NCBI GenBank assembly: GCA_964496505.1
Contig: CAZBZV010000009.1
Location: forward strand, 17,328 to 81,327
DNA length: 64,000 bases
Direction of reading: 5' to 3'
Source: JAABVY01 sp964496505
Lineage (GTDB): Bacteria > Zixibacteria > MSB-5A5 > JAABVY01
Shown in pieces: positions 45,041-53,757 of the stretch. Made by a program: the position numbers and the translations under genes. The notes under the pieces are model-generated. The model was not told the DNA's origin, did not search any database, and saw nothing but the letters and a program-made list of their open reading frames with translations. Positions within the stretch are counted from its first letter, which is position 1; every line of letters begins with the position of its first letter.

Positions 45041-46039
45041 ATGAGCGCCCTTTTTGCACTATTAATGATCATTGTTCTGCTCCTGATACCTATAATTGGG
45101 ACGGAGGTTCTGGGACTGAATGATGTCTTCGGGGTGGTTATACCCTATGCGGCTATAGCCCTGTTTCTGGTGGGCTTTGTCTACCGCATAATCAGATGGG
45201 CGAGCTCTGCAGTTCCTTTCAAGATCACTACCACATGCGGACAGCAGAAATCCCATCCCTGGATCAAGCATTCCAGTCTGGAAGCACCGCATAGCACCTG
45301 GGGAGTGATTGGGAGGATGGCTCTGGAGGTGCTCTTTTTCCGTTCCCTCTTCAGAAACACGAAAGCTGATCTGAAGGAGGGCCCCAAGCTTGTTTACGGT
45401 CCCAGCAAATGGCTGTGGGCGGCCGGACTTGTATTCCACTGGTCATTCCTGATAATACTATTACGTCATTTCCGTTTCTTTGCCGAGCCCGCTCCGTTTT
45501 TCGTAAGCGGTTTGCAATCGCTGGACGGATTTTTCCAGATCGGTCTTCCGATCTTTTATATTACCAGCGTGACTATCGTTGCGGCATTGGCATTTCTTTT
45601 CGTGCGCAGGCTTAATGATCCGAAGCTTAGATATATTTCACTGGGCTCGGACTACTTCGCATTGTTTTTGATCCTGTCGATCGCGATCAGCGGGATTTTG
45701 ATGCGCCACACCGGCCTTCGCGCTGATATAGTCGATGTCAAGCAGCTTGCGATGGGACTTGTGAGCTTCCATCCAAATGTGCCGGAATCGATTGGCGTGA
45801 TGTTTTTCATTCACCTCTTTTTCGTCTCGGTTCTGTTCGGATATTTCCCGTTCAGCAAGCTGATGCATATGGGCGGAATATTTATGTCACCTACGCGGAA
45901 TATGGCTAATAACAACCGCGAAAAGAGGCACGTAAATCCCTGGGACTATCCCGTCAAGACCCATACATACGAAGAGTGGGAAGATGAATTCAGAGATGTA
46001 ATGAAAGCGGCCGGTATGCCGTTGGAGAAGGAAAAATAG
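45041..46039 (+). CDS. dsrM: DsrM, membrane cytochrome b-type subunit
   Basis: A 332-residue NarI-like integral membrane protein of the DsrMKJOP complex. About six hydrophobic segments, with heme-b candidate histidines in GLVFHWSFLIILLRHFRFF and the C-terminal half (GVMFFIHLFFVSVLFG). It takes electrons from menaquinol toward DsrK. The C-terminal MSPTRNMANNNREKRHVNPW is typical. GGGAGG precedes the ATG. Spacing to dsrK is two bases. Confidence 0.95.
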   Translation: MSALFALLMIIVLLLIPIIGTEVLGLNDVFGVVIPYAAIALFLVGFVYRIIRWASSAVPFKITTTCGQQKSHPWIKHSSLEAPHSTWGVIGRMALEVLFFRSLFRNTKADLKEGPKLVYGPSKWLWAAGLVFHWSFLIILLRHFRFFAEPAPFFVSGLQSLDGFFQIGLPIFYITSVTIVAALAFLFVRRLNDPKLRYISLGSDYFALFLILSIAISGILMRHTGLRADIVDVKQLAMGLVSFHPNVPESIGVMFFIHLFFVSVLFGYFPFSKLMHMGGIFMSPTRNMANNNREKRHVNPWDYPVKTHTYEEWEDEFRDVMKAAGMPLEKEK

Positions 46040-46041
46040 AT

Positions 46042-47691
46042 ATGGCTGAAAAAATGATAACACCAGAGGAGTTAGCCGGCGGCATCGATTACAAGCCAAA
46101 GAAGAAAACCTGGCTTGACCCGACAGTCGAATTCAAAAAGGGCACCTGGAACTATGCTGCTCCGCCTCGGAATCTGGAATATCTTGACCTTCCTAATCCG
46201 AGGAAATGGTCCCCGATTGATGAAGACTGGAAACTGCCGGATAACTGGAAAGAAATTATACTGGAGGGCCTGAGAGTCCGAATCAAAAGATTCCGTTCTC
46301 TCCAGCTCTTCATGGATATATGTGTACGCTGCGGCGCCTGCGCCGATAAATGTCACTTTTTTATTGGCTCGGGCGATCCGAAGAATATGCCGGTGCTTCG
46401 CGCCGAGCTTCTCCGTTCTGTCTACCGCAAGGACTTTACCACGGCCGGAAAGATCATGGGCAAGATGGTGGGTGCGCGTGAGCTGACCGTGGATGTGCTC
46501 AAGGAATGGTTCTACTATTTCTATCAGTGCACCGAATGCCGCCGCTGCTCGGTCTTCTGCCCTTACGGGATCGACACGGCTGAGATTACCATGATTGCGC
46601 GTGAGCTTATGAACCTGGTGGGAATCAATATCGAATGGATTTGCACTCCTGCCGCCAACTGCTTCAGAACCGGCAATCATCTCGGTATCCAGCCGCACGG
46701 TTTCGCTGACAGTATCGAGTTTGCAGTAGATGAGCTGGAGGATCTTACCGGAATAAAGGTGGATGCACCGATAAACAAGAAAGGCGCCGAGATTCTGTTT
46801 GTGGCGCCCTCGGCCGACTACTTTGCCTCACCGCATTATTACACGCTGCTGGGCTACCTGGCATTGTTTCATGAGATCGGCCTGGATTATACCTGGAGTG
46901 CCTATGCCTCCGAGGGTGGCAATTTCGGGCTGTTCCATTCGCATGAAATGATGAAACGTCTCAATGCCAAAATCTATGCCGAGGCCAAACGTCTGGGTGT
47001 GAAATGGATTCTGGGCGGTGAGTGCGGGCATATGTGGCGCGTTATTCATCAGTATATGGATACCCTAAATGGCCCGGCGGATTTCCTTGAAGAACCGGTG
47101 TCACCGATAACCGGAACTAAATTCGAAAATGCCAAAAATACAAAGATGGTTCACATAATGGAATTCACCTCCGATTTGATTCGGAATAATAAGCTGAAAC
47201 TGGATAAATCTCGAAACGACCACTGGCATCCGACCTTCCATGATTCCTGCAATCCTGCCCGGGGTATGGGCTTGATAGAGGAGCCTCGTTATGTCATCCA
47301 GGCCTGCTGCAATAAGTTTACGGAGATGCCGGAGAACACGATCAAGGAACAGACATTCTGCTGCGGTTCTGGTGCCGGGCTGGGTACTGATGAGAATCTG
47401 GAAATGAGGTTCAGGGGAGGTTTCCCAAGAGCCAACGCTACAAAGTTCGTTCACGACCGCGATGGCGTCAATATATTACTCTGTATCTGCGCAATCGATA
47501 AAGCGACTCTTCCGCCGCTTCTGGAATACTGGGTACCCGGTGTTGAAGTTGGCGGTATACATGAGATGCTCGGCAATGCTCTTATCATGAAGGGCGGGAA
47601 AGAACGAACAACCGATCTTCGCGGAGAGCCGCTTGCCGGAGTTGAATCCGAGGAAGAGAAAACGGAAGAGGAGGTGAGCGAGGATGCATAA
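46042..47691 (+). CDS. dsrK: DsrK, HdrD-like iron-sulfur subunit
   Basis: A 549-residue cytoplasmic-face subunit. Two [4Fe4S] motifs: CVRCGACADKCHF near residue 94 and CTECRRCSVFCPYG near 164. A CCG-type domain with HDSCNPARG, QACCNKF and TFCCGSGAG carries the catalytic special cluster expected to reduce the DsrC trisulfide. The C-terminus is acidic (EEEKTEEEVSEDA). It overlaps dsrJ by eight bases, which implies translational coupling. Confidence 0.96.
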   Translation: MAEKMITPEELAGGIDYKPKKKTWLDPTVEFKKGTWNYAAPPRNLEYLDLPNPRKWSPIDEDWKLPDNWKEIILEGLRVRIKRFRSLQLFMDICVRCGACADKCHFFIGSGDPKNMPVLRAELLRSVYRKDFTTAGKIMGKMVGARELTVDVLKEWFYYFYQCTECRRCSVFCPYGIDTAEITMIARELMNLVGINIEWICTPAANCFRTGNHLGIQPHGFADSIEFAVDELEDLTGIKVDAPINKKGAEILFVAPSADYFASPHYYTLLGYLALFHEIGLDYTWSAYASEGGNFGLFHSHEMMKRLNAKIYAEAKRLGVKWILGGECGHMWRVIHQYMDTLNGPADFLEEPVSPITGTKFENAKNTKMVHIMEFTSDLIRNNKLKLDKSRNDHWHPTFHDSCNPARGMGLIEEPRYVIQACCNKFTEMPENTIKEQTFCCGSGAGLGTDENLEMRFRGGFPRANATKFVHDRDGVNILLCICAIDKATLPPLLEYWVPGVEVGGIHEMLGNALIMKGGKERTTDLRGEPLAGVESEEEKTEEEVSEDA

Positions 47692-48070
47692 TACCGGAAA
47701 AGTGATAATCGGCCTATTGATTTTCCTCGTGATTGCCGCCTTTCCGATCTGGTATGCTGTGGCCGGAGGAAAGACCGGGGATATGCCCGAGCTTGAGAAG
47801 GCCGTAAAGGGAGAAAACTGCGTGATGGACAGCGTGGAGATGAGAGAAATTCATATGGCCCTTCTGGATGAATGGCGGGACGAGGTAGTGCGTGAGGATG
47901 ACAGATGGTATAAGTCCATGACGCTCGACAGCACTATCGAAAAGAGCCTTACCCGCTCATGCCTGGGCTGTCATGCAAGTAAAGCGGATTTCTGCGACCG
48001 CTGTCACGATTACCTGGCGGTTTCGCCGTATTGCTGGGATTGTCACGTCGATCCAAAGGAGTTTGAGTAA
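47684..48070 (+). CDS. dsrJ: DsrJ, triheme cytochrome c
   Basis: A 128-residue periplasmic cytochrome with an uncleaved N-terminal membrane anchor (about 5-27). Three heme motifs are seen: CLGCH, CDRCH and CWDCH, all in the last 35 residues. It starts inside the end of dsrK and its stop overlaps the dsrO start by one base. Confidence 0.95.
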   Translation: MHNTGKVIIGLLIFLVIAAFPIWYAVAGGKTGDMPELEKAVKGENCVMDSVEMREIHMALLDEWRDEVVREDDRWYKSMTLDSTIEKSLTRSCLGCHASKADFCDRCHDYLAVSPYCWDCHVDPKEFE

Positions 48071-48840
48071 TGGCTATAGATAGAAGAGGATTCATGAAGA
48101 TATCCGGCTTAACCATACTGGGGATAGCCGGCGGCGCCTCGATAGACGGATTGGCGAGCCCCCAGACTCCCCATGATAAAGCCGGAAAAGCCGGGACAAA
48201 AAGACTGGCCATGGTTGTCGACCTGAAGAAATGCCACAGCCAGGAAGGCTGTAAAGACTGCGTCGAGGCCTGCCATTTATATCACAATGTTCCCGATTTC
48301 GATAACCGCAAGGATGAGATCAAATGGATCTGGAAGGACTCTTTCCATCATGCCTTCCACAGTATGGAGCATGAGCATCTGGAGGAGAGCATCACCGAAG
48401 GTCCAGCTCTGCTTCTGTGCAATCATTGCGACAATCCGCCCTGCGTGCGGGTTTGCCCGACCAAGGCAACCTGGAAGCGTGAGGAGGACGGTATTGTGAT
48501 GATGGACTGGCACAGATGTATCGGTTGCCGCTACTGTGTGGTTGCCTGTCCCTACGGATCTCGGAGCTTCAACTGGAGAGATCCTCGTCCCCATATAAAA
48601 GATGTCAATCCCGATTTTCCAACACGGACACGAGGTGTAGTCGAGAAGTGTACGTTCTGCGAGCTTCGTCTGGCTAAAGGACAGAAACCGGCCTGTGTGG
48701 AAGCCTGCAAAGAGGGCGCATTGCTTTTCGGCGATCTGGAGGATCCGGAGTCCGATGTCAGGAACGCATTGCATGGAAGATTCTCGATCAGACGTAAACC
48801 CGAACTCGGGACTGAACCCGAAGTCTATTATTTAGTGTGA
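48070..48840 (+). CDS. dsrO: DsrO, periplasmic ferredoxin-like subunit
   Basis: A 256-residue protein with a Tat-type signal (DRRGFMKISGLTILG), so exported folded. Several [4Fe4S] motifs: CHSQEGCKDCVEACH, CNHCDNPPCVRVCP, CIGCRYCVVACPYG and CTFCELRLAKGQKPACVEACKEG. It passes electrons between DsrJ/DsrP on the periplasmic side. Its end abuts dsrP. Confidence 0.95.
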   Translation: MAIDRRGFMKISGLTILGIAGGASIDGLASPQTPHDKAGKAGTKRLAMVVDLKKCHSQEGCKDCVEACHLYHNVPDFDNRKDEIKWIWKDSFHHAFHSMEHEHLEESITEGPALLLCNHCDNPPCVRVCPTKATWKREEDGIVMMDWHRCIGCRYCVVACPYGSRSFNWRDPRPHIKDVNPDFPTRTRGVVEKCTFCELRLAKGQKPACVEACKEGALLFGDLEDPESDVRNALHGRFSIRRKPELGTEPEVYYLV

Positions 48841-48847
48841 GGTGCCC

Positions 48848-50047
48848 ATGATAGAGAATGCATTAAGAGGAAGTAAAAGATACTGGACCTGGGTGTTTTT
48901 CCTGCTCGCGGTGATATTCGTCGGGTTTCTGTTCTACCTCAGACAGTTTCATGAGGGATTGGGAATCACCGGATTATCGCGGGATGTTACCTGGGGATTC
49001 TATATTGCCCAGCTTACATTTCTGGTAGGTGTGGCCGCTTCGGCGGTAATGGTCGTGCTGCCGTACTATCTGCATAATTATAAAGCGTTCGGCAAAATTA
49101 CAATTCTGGGTGAGTTTTTAGCTATCAGCTCGGTTATCATGTGCATGCTTTTCGTGGTAGTCGATATAGGTCAACCAACCAGAATGTTCAATCTGTTCCT
49201 GCATCCGACACCGAACTCGATGCTCTTCTGGGATACTGTGGTGCTTTCAGGATATCTTATATTGAATGTGCTCATCAGTATTGTTACTCTGGGCGCGGAA
49301 CGTAAGGGTATTGCACCGCCCAGATGGATTCGGCCTGTGATTATCTTCTCGATTCCCTGGGCTGTTTCGATTCATACGGTGACGGCGTTTCTATACGCCG
49401 GTCTGGGAGCACGGCCGTTCTGGATGACCGCTATTCTGGCCCCGCGATTTCTGGCCTCGGCGTTTGCGGCGGGTCCTGCGCTTCTGGTACTGCTGGTACT
49501 GCTTTTAAGGAAGATTACCAAATTCCGTGTCGGGGATGAGCCGATCAGGAAGCTCACGGTAATAATCACCTATGCCATGATTATCAATGTATTTTTCGTG
49601 TTAATGGAGTTCTTTACCGCGTTTTACAGCGCCATGCCGGAACATGTGGCTCATTTCAAATACATGTACTTCGGGCTTGACGGCAATGCCAACCTGGTGC
49701 CCTGGATGTGGACCTCGGTTGTGCTTTCGATCTTTGCGCTGGTGATGCTGATTGTGCCGAAATTCCGTTATAATTTCAAGCTCTTGCCGATTACATGTAT
49801 TGCCGTATTTATCGGGCTCTGGATCGACAAGGGAATCGGCCTGATCATAACCGGATTCGTACCCTCGGTTCTGGGAGAGGTGGTATCCTACAAACCGACG
49901 TTCCCGGAGATAATGATCACTATTGCGATATATTCCGTGGGCGCGCTATTGGTTACAGTATTCTACAAAGTTGCGCTTACCGTCCGCGGTGAGGTGACCT
50001 ACGATCGGGTACGTCCGCTTGAATCGAGGGCGGTTGGAACAAAGTAG
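48848..50047 (+). CDS. dsrP: DsrP, NrfD-like membrane subunit
   Basis: A 399-residue integral membrane protein with about ten helices, in the NrfD/PsrC family that interacts with quinone. Conserved parts include GLSRDVTWGFYIAQLTF and VVVDIGQPTRMFNLFLHPTPNS. The ATG at 48848 is preferred to the GTG at 48842 because GAGGTG, which overlaps the dsrO stop, is then correctly spaced. Last gene of the dsrMKJOP unit; a terminator follows. Confidence 0.95.
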   Translation: MIENALRGSKRYWTWVFFLLAVIFVGFLFYLRQFHEGLGITGLSRDVTWGFYIAQLTFLVGVAASAVMVVLPYYLHNYKAFGKITILGEFLAISSVIMCMLFVVVDIGQPTRMFNLFLHPTPNSMLFWDTVVLSGYLILNVLISIVTLGAERKGIAPPRWIRPVIIFSIPWAVSIHTVTAFLYAGLGARPFWMTAILAPRFLASAFAAGPALLVLLVLLLRKITKFRVGDEPIRKLTVIITYAMIINVFFVLMEFFTAFYSAMPEHVAHFKYMYFGLDGNANLVPWMWTSVVLSIFALVMLIVPKFRYNFKLLPITCIAVFIGLWIDKGIGLIITGFVPSVLGEVVSYKPTFPEIMITIAIYSVGALLVTVFYKVALTVRGEVTYDRVRPLESRAVGTK

Positions 50048-50073
50048 GAATGAATACATAAAATAGATTTTAA

Positions 50074-50110
50074 ATGCCGGACGAGATGATTCTTATCCGG
50101 CATTGTTTTT
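50074..50110 (+). terminator. Intrinsic terminator after dsrP
   Basis: ATGCCGGA and TCCGGCAT arms with a 14-base loop, followed by TGTTTTT. It separates dsrMKJOP from the CoA-disulfide-reductase gene. Confidence 0.8.
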
Positions 50111-50127
50111 AAAAAAGGATATGGAAG

Positions 50128-51807
50128 ATGGAAAAATCGGATGTTGTTATAATCGGGGGTGTGGCCTGCGGATGTAAGGCTGCGGCCACGCTTGCGAGAC
50201 GGAAGCCGGAACTTAAGATCACTGTCTTTCAGAAGGAAAAGGATCTTTCCTATGCTACCTGCGGAATGCCCTATTTCGCATCCGGGGATGTTGAATCTTT
50301 CCAGGCTCTGACCGAGACCTCATATAATGTCGTACGAGACGTCGGCTATTTCAAAAACAGCAAAGGCTTTATCGCTGTTACTGAATCCGAGGTGATTGAA
50401 ATCAACCGCGAAGAGAAAAAAGTGAAGGTGAAGAACCTCAAAACCGGCGACAGTTATGATCACGGTTACGATAAGCTGGTGATCGCCACCGGCGGAACCC
50501 CGAAAAAGCTACCAATCGATATTCCAAAATCCGACCGAATCATGCCTTTTACGCGTCCCGATGATGCCAAAAATTTCCGTAAGCTGGCCCAGACCGGGGG
50601 AGTCGGCACTGCACTGGTAGTGGGAGGCGGATTTATAGGATGTGAGATCGCCGAGGCTGCTACCAGCCTGTGGGGAATCGAAACCACGCTGGTGGAGATG
50701 GAACCTCAGCTTCTCCCGTATGCGCTGGATGAAGATATGGCTATTCCAGTGGCTAAGGAGATGGAGGCCAATGATGTTAAGGTCCATTTGAGTACCGCTG
50801 TTACGAAATTTGAGCTTGGGGATGAGGATAAGGTCAAGGTTACTCTTTCCAATGATGAAGAGCTTGAGGTGGATTATGTATTTCTGTGCGTCGGGGTAAC
50901 TCCAGCCTCGCATCTGGCTGAGGCTACAGGCCTTGAGATAGGAGAAAGCGGCGGGGTTAAGGTCAACGAATATATGCAAACATCCGATCCCTATATTTAT
51001 GCCGGTGGAGATGTTGTCGAGAGTATTCATCAAATTACCGGCAATCCGATTTATCTTCCACTAGGTTCCATTGCCAACCGTCACGGCCGGATCATAGCTG
51101 AGAATATTATCGGCGGGGAGGATAAATTCCCGGGTGTCCTGGGCGCCTTTATGGTCAAGGTTTTCGACCTCAATGTCGGCTCGGTGGGATTGAATCTGCA
51201 GGCGGCAGATGAGGCGGGGCTGAACGCAAATTCGGTATGGGCCTCGTTTGTAGATAAGCCGGATTATTATCCCGAAAGCCAGTCGATTTCTTTTAAAATG
51301 GTCTTCAATCCGGAGGAGCATTCGCTTCTGGGAATTCAGGGTGTCGGCAAGGGTGATATTGTGCGCAGAATCGATGTGTTTTCGGCATTTCTGCAGAATA
51401 AATGCAAAATCGATGATTTGCTGAATTTCGAGCATGGCTATGCGCCCCCATATGCTGAGGCAATCGATCCCTTGTATCATCTCGGTGCTATTGCAAAATC
51501 GCTTGAGAACGGTTTCGAGCAGGACAGCCCGGGAGATGATTACTCCGAGGGTGATTTCATTCTTCTGGATGTGCGTGAGCCTGACGAGGTGGAAGCTCTG
51601 CAGTTTAAGGCAAAAAATATAGTCCATATACCTCTGAACGACCTCACACAAGAGGCTGATAAACTGGACAAGTCCAAAGAAATAGTGATTTTATGCCATC
51701 GAGGCATGCGCTCGTACCAGGCCTCGCATATCCTCAAGGCCGCCGGATTCAAGAAAATATCGTATATTGGAGGCGGTACCACATTAGCGGTAAAATCATT
51801 AGCTTGA
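50128..51807 (+). CDS. CoA-disulfide / persulfide reductase with C-terminal rhodanese domain
   Basis: A 559-residue FAD protein. The FAD motif is VVIIGGVACGCKAAATLARR, the redox-active Cys sits in SYATCGMPYF near residue 44, and the NAD(P) motif is ALVVGGGFIGCEIAEAA. A dimerisation domain (about 335-450) follows. The rhodanese domain (about 460-559) has DVREPDEVEALQF and the active Cys in ILCHRGMRSYQAS. This CoADR-RHD layout is known for NADH-dependent reduction of CoA-persulfide or polysulfide. The place between dsr and siroheme genes suggests handling of reduced sulfur, but this is inference. AAAAAAGGA lies upstream of the ATG. Confidence 0.85.
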   Translation: MEKSDVVIIGGVACGCKAAATLARRKPELKITVFQKEKDLSYATCGMPYFASGDVESFQALTETSYNVVRDVGYFKNSKGFIAVTESEVIEINREEKKVKVKNLKTGDSYDHGYDKLVIATGGTPKKLPIDIPKSDRIMPFTRPDDAKNFRKLAQTGGVGTALVVGGGFIGCEIAEAATSLWGIETTLVEMEPQLLPYALDEDMAIPVAKEMEANDVKVHLSTAVTKFELGDEDKVKVTLSNDEELEVDYVFLCVGVTPASHLAEATGLEIGESGGVKVNEYMQTSDPYIYAGGDVVESIHQITGNPIYLPLGSIANRHGRIIAENIIGGEDKFPGVLGAFMVKVFDLNVGSVGLNLQAADEAGLNANSVWASFVDKPDYYPESQSISFKMVFNPEEHSLLGIQGVGKGDIVRRIDVFSAFLQNKCKIDDLLNFEHGYAPPYAEAIDPLYHLGAIAKSLENGFEQDSPGDDYSEGDFILLDVREPDEVEALQFKAKNIVHIPLNDLTQEADKLDKSKEIVILCHRGMRSYQASHILKAAGFKKISYIGGGTTLAVKSLA

Positions 51808-51856
51808 CAGCTGCTTTTATTCGTATATTTTAGAACGTCGATAAAAATGGTATATT

Positions 51857-53089
51857 ATGGCTCGAAAGTGTATAGATTGCAATAATAAGGAAACCTGGTA
51901 TCTGGCGGTTTGCGGGATAAATCACCGCACCGCCACGATCGAGGAACGGGCGCCCCTGGCTCTGGGGCATGATGAAATCCCGACCGCCCATCTGGAGCTG
52001 GCCAACTTCGATAATGTCTACGAGGCGGTGGCGATTTCGACCTGCAACCGGGTGGAATTCTATCTGGTACTGAAGACCGGGGTTGAGCCGTTTAATGTAG
52101 TCAAGAATTTCTACCGCAATTTCCGAAAACTGGATATTTCGCATCTGGAACCGAAATGCTATACCAAGAAAGAGCTTCTGGCGGTCGAACATCTGTTCAA
52201 GGTTGCCGGCGGTCTTGACTCGATGGTTCTGGGGGAATCGCAGATATTCGGTCAGATTAAGGAATCATACAGCTCGGCCTGTATGCTCAAAACGGCCGGT
52301 AAGATAATACACCGGCTTTTCCATCTAAGCTTCAGAACCGGCAAACTTATCCGCAGTCAAACCAGCCTGACCGAGGGCGCGAGTTCAGTCTCCGGTGCGG
52401 CAATAAGCCTTCTGAAGAATCAAATCAACGGCAATAAAGAAATACCGATTCTGTTTATCGGTGTCAACCAGATGATCCATATCGCCGCAACGGCATTACA
52501 CAAATCGGGCTACAGCAATTTCATGTTCGCCAACCGCACCGAATCGAAGGCGGTGGAGATGGCCGAAAAGTACGGCGGTACAGGGCATTCTATGTCCGAC
52601 CTCAATAAGCTGCTTGAATCATCCGAAGTTGTGGTAACCTGCACCGGCTCACCCGAGCCTTTTCTGGATGAGTCCAATCTGCTTCCAGCGGTCGAGAACA
52701 GCAATGGCCGGAAGATGGTGGTAATGGATATGGCAATTCCGCGTGATACCGTGCCGCTTCTGGATCACAAGGATAAAATCAGGATATTCGACCTCGAGGA
52801 TGTAGATTTTTATCTCAAGGAGACCCAGCGAAGCCGTGAGGACGCTATTCCGGAGGCCGAGGAGATAATCAATCGCAAACTCTCGGAATTCGGTTACTGG
52901 TATGAGCATGCCAAGAGCGAGCCGCTGGTAATGCGTGTGGAGCACGAACTTGAACGAATCCGCCGCGAGGAGCTGGCTGAGATCACCAGAGAGCTTGATG
53001 ATGATACCACCAAAAAAATCGAGGAATTTTCCAAACGCCTGATAGATCGCCTGCTAACTACAAATCGACGCTGTAAGAAAGGACGTTAA
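51857..53089 (+). CDS. hemA: Glutamyl-tRNA reductase
   Basis: First step of tetrapyrrole synthesis by the C5 route: reduces glutamyl-tRNA to glutamate-1-semialdehyde. The catalytic Cys is in AISTCNRVEFY and the conserved GLDSMVLGESQIFGQIKESY is complete. An NADPH domain follows and the C-terminal helix is seen (NRRCKKGR end). It has a 14-residue N-terminal extension with KCIDC before the usual start (YLAVCGINHRTA). Head of a tight six-gene tetrapyrrole run. Confidence 0.95.
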   Translation: MARKCIDCNNKETWYLAVCGINHRTATIEERAPLALGHDEIPTAHLELANFDNVYEAVAISTCNRVEFYLVLKTGVEPFNVVKNFYRNFRKLDISHLEPKCYTKKELLAVEHLFKVAGGLDSMVLGESQIFGQIKESYSSACMLKTAGKIIHRLFHLSFRTGKLIRSQTSLTEGASSVSGAAISLLKNQINGNKEIPILFIGVNQMIHIAATALHKSGYSNFMFANRTESKAVEMAEKYGGTGHSMSDLNKLLESSEVVVTCTGSPEPFLDESNLLPAVENSNGRKMVVMDMAIPRDTVPLLDHKDKIRIFDLEDVDFYLKETQRSREDAIPEAEEIINRKLSEFGYWYEHAKSEPLVMRVEHELERIRREELAEITRELDDDTTKKIEEFSKRLIDRLLTTNRRCKKGR

Positions 53090-53094
53090 TAGCT

Positions 53095-53754
53095 GTGAAA
53101 CAAAAAAACGATGAATACCTGCCGGTAAATTTAGCTCTTGAAGATAAAAACTTTCTGGTTGTGGGAGGCGGCAAAGTCGCCACTCGCAAAATCGACCTGC
53201 TTGTCCCGCGGGGCACATACCTGACCGTAGTTGCAAAAGAACCTGACCAGAAAATCCGTGAACTCGAGAAGAATTCACTGTTGATACTTCGCGAGAAGGG
53301 ATATGAGGTATCGGATTTGGAAAATATGGATTATGTTATCGCGGCTACCGATGACAGCGGCTTAAATGAGCAAATTTATGAAGAATGCAAGAAACGCAAC
53401 ATCCTGATAAATGTCGTTGATGATCCCAAGCATTGTGATTTCATATTCCCTTCGATATTGAGGCGCGGTCCGATTACATTCACGGTTTCCACTGCCGGTA
53501 AATCGCCTTTTCTCTCGGCCTTTCTGCGGCAGATTATGGAAAACGCCTTCACCGAGGAATGGGTGTTTATCGGCGATCTGGCAACTAAATATCGCAAATA
53601 TGTTCTGCGCAAATTTAAGGATCGCGAGGATTTGAAGGCTGAATGTTTCAAGCGTTTCCTGGATGTGAACTGGATGGAGATTCTGCGCCAGCATGACGAA
53701 CATGCCGCGGAAGATTACTACAATAAACTGCTGGACAGTCTGGAAGAAATTTAA
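53095..53754 (+). CDS. Precorrin-2 dehydrogenase (SirC / CysG-N / Met8-like)
   Basis: A 219-residue protein that oxidises precorrin-2 to sirohydrochlorin with NAD+. The N-terminal Rossmann motif is NFLVVGGGKVATRK, followed by VIAATDDSGLNEQIYEECK and VDDPKHCDFIFPSILRRGPIT, all diagnostic. The C-terminal dimerisation part is seen. The GTG start at 53095 lies five bases after hemA. Whether it also inserts iron, as Met8p does, cannot be told; no separate sirohydrochlorin ferrochelatase is in the window. Confidence 0.9.
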   Translation: MKQKNDEYLPVNLALEDKNFLVVGGGKVATRKIDLLVPRGTYLTVVAKEPDQKIRELEKNSLLILREKGYEVSDLENMDYVIAATDDSGLNEQIYEECKKRNILINVVDDPKHCDFIFPSILRRGPITFTVSTAGKSPFLSAFLRQIMENAFTEEWVFIGDLATKYRKYVLRKFKDREDLKAECFKRFLDVNWMEILRQHDEHAAEDYYNKLLDSLEEI

Positions 53755-53757
53755 TCT

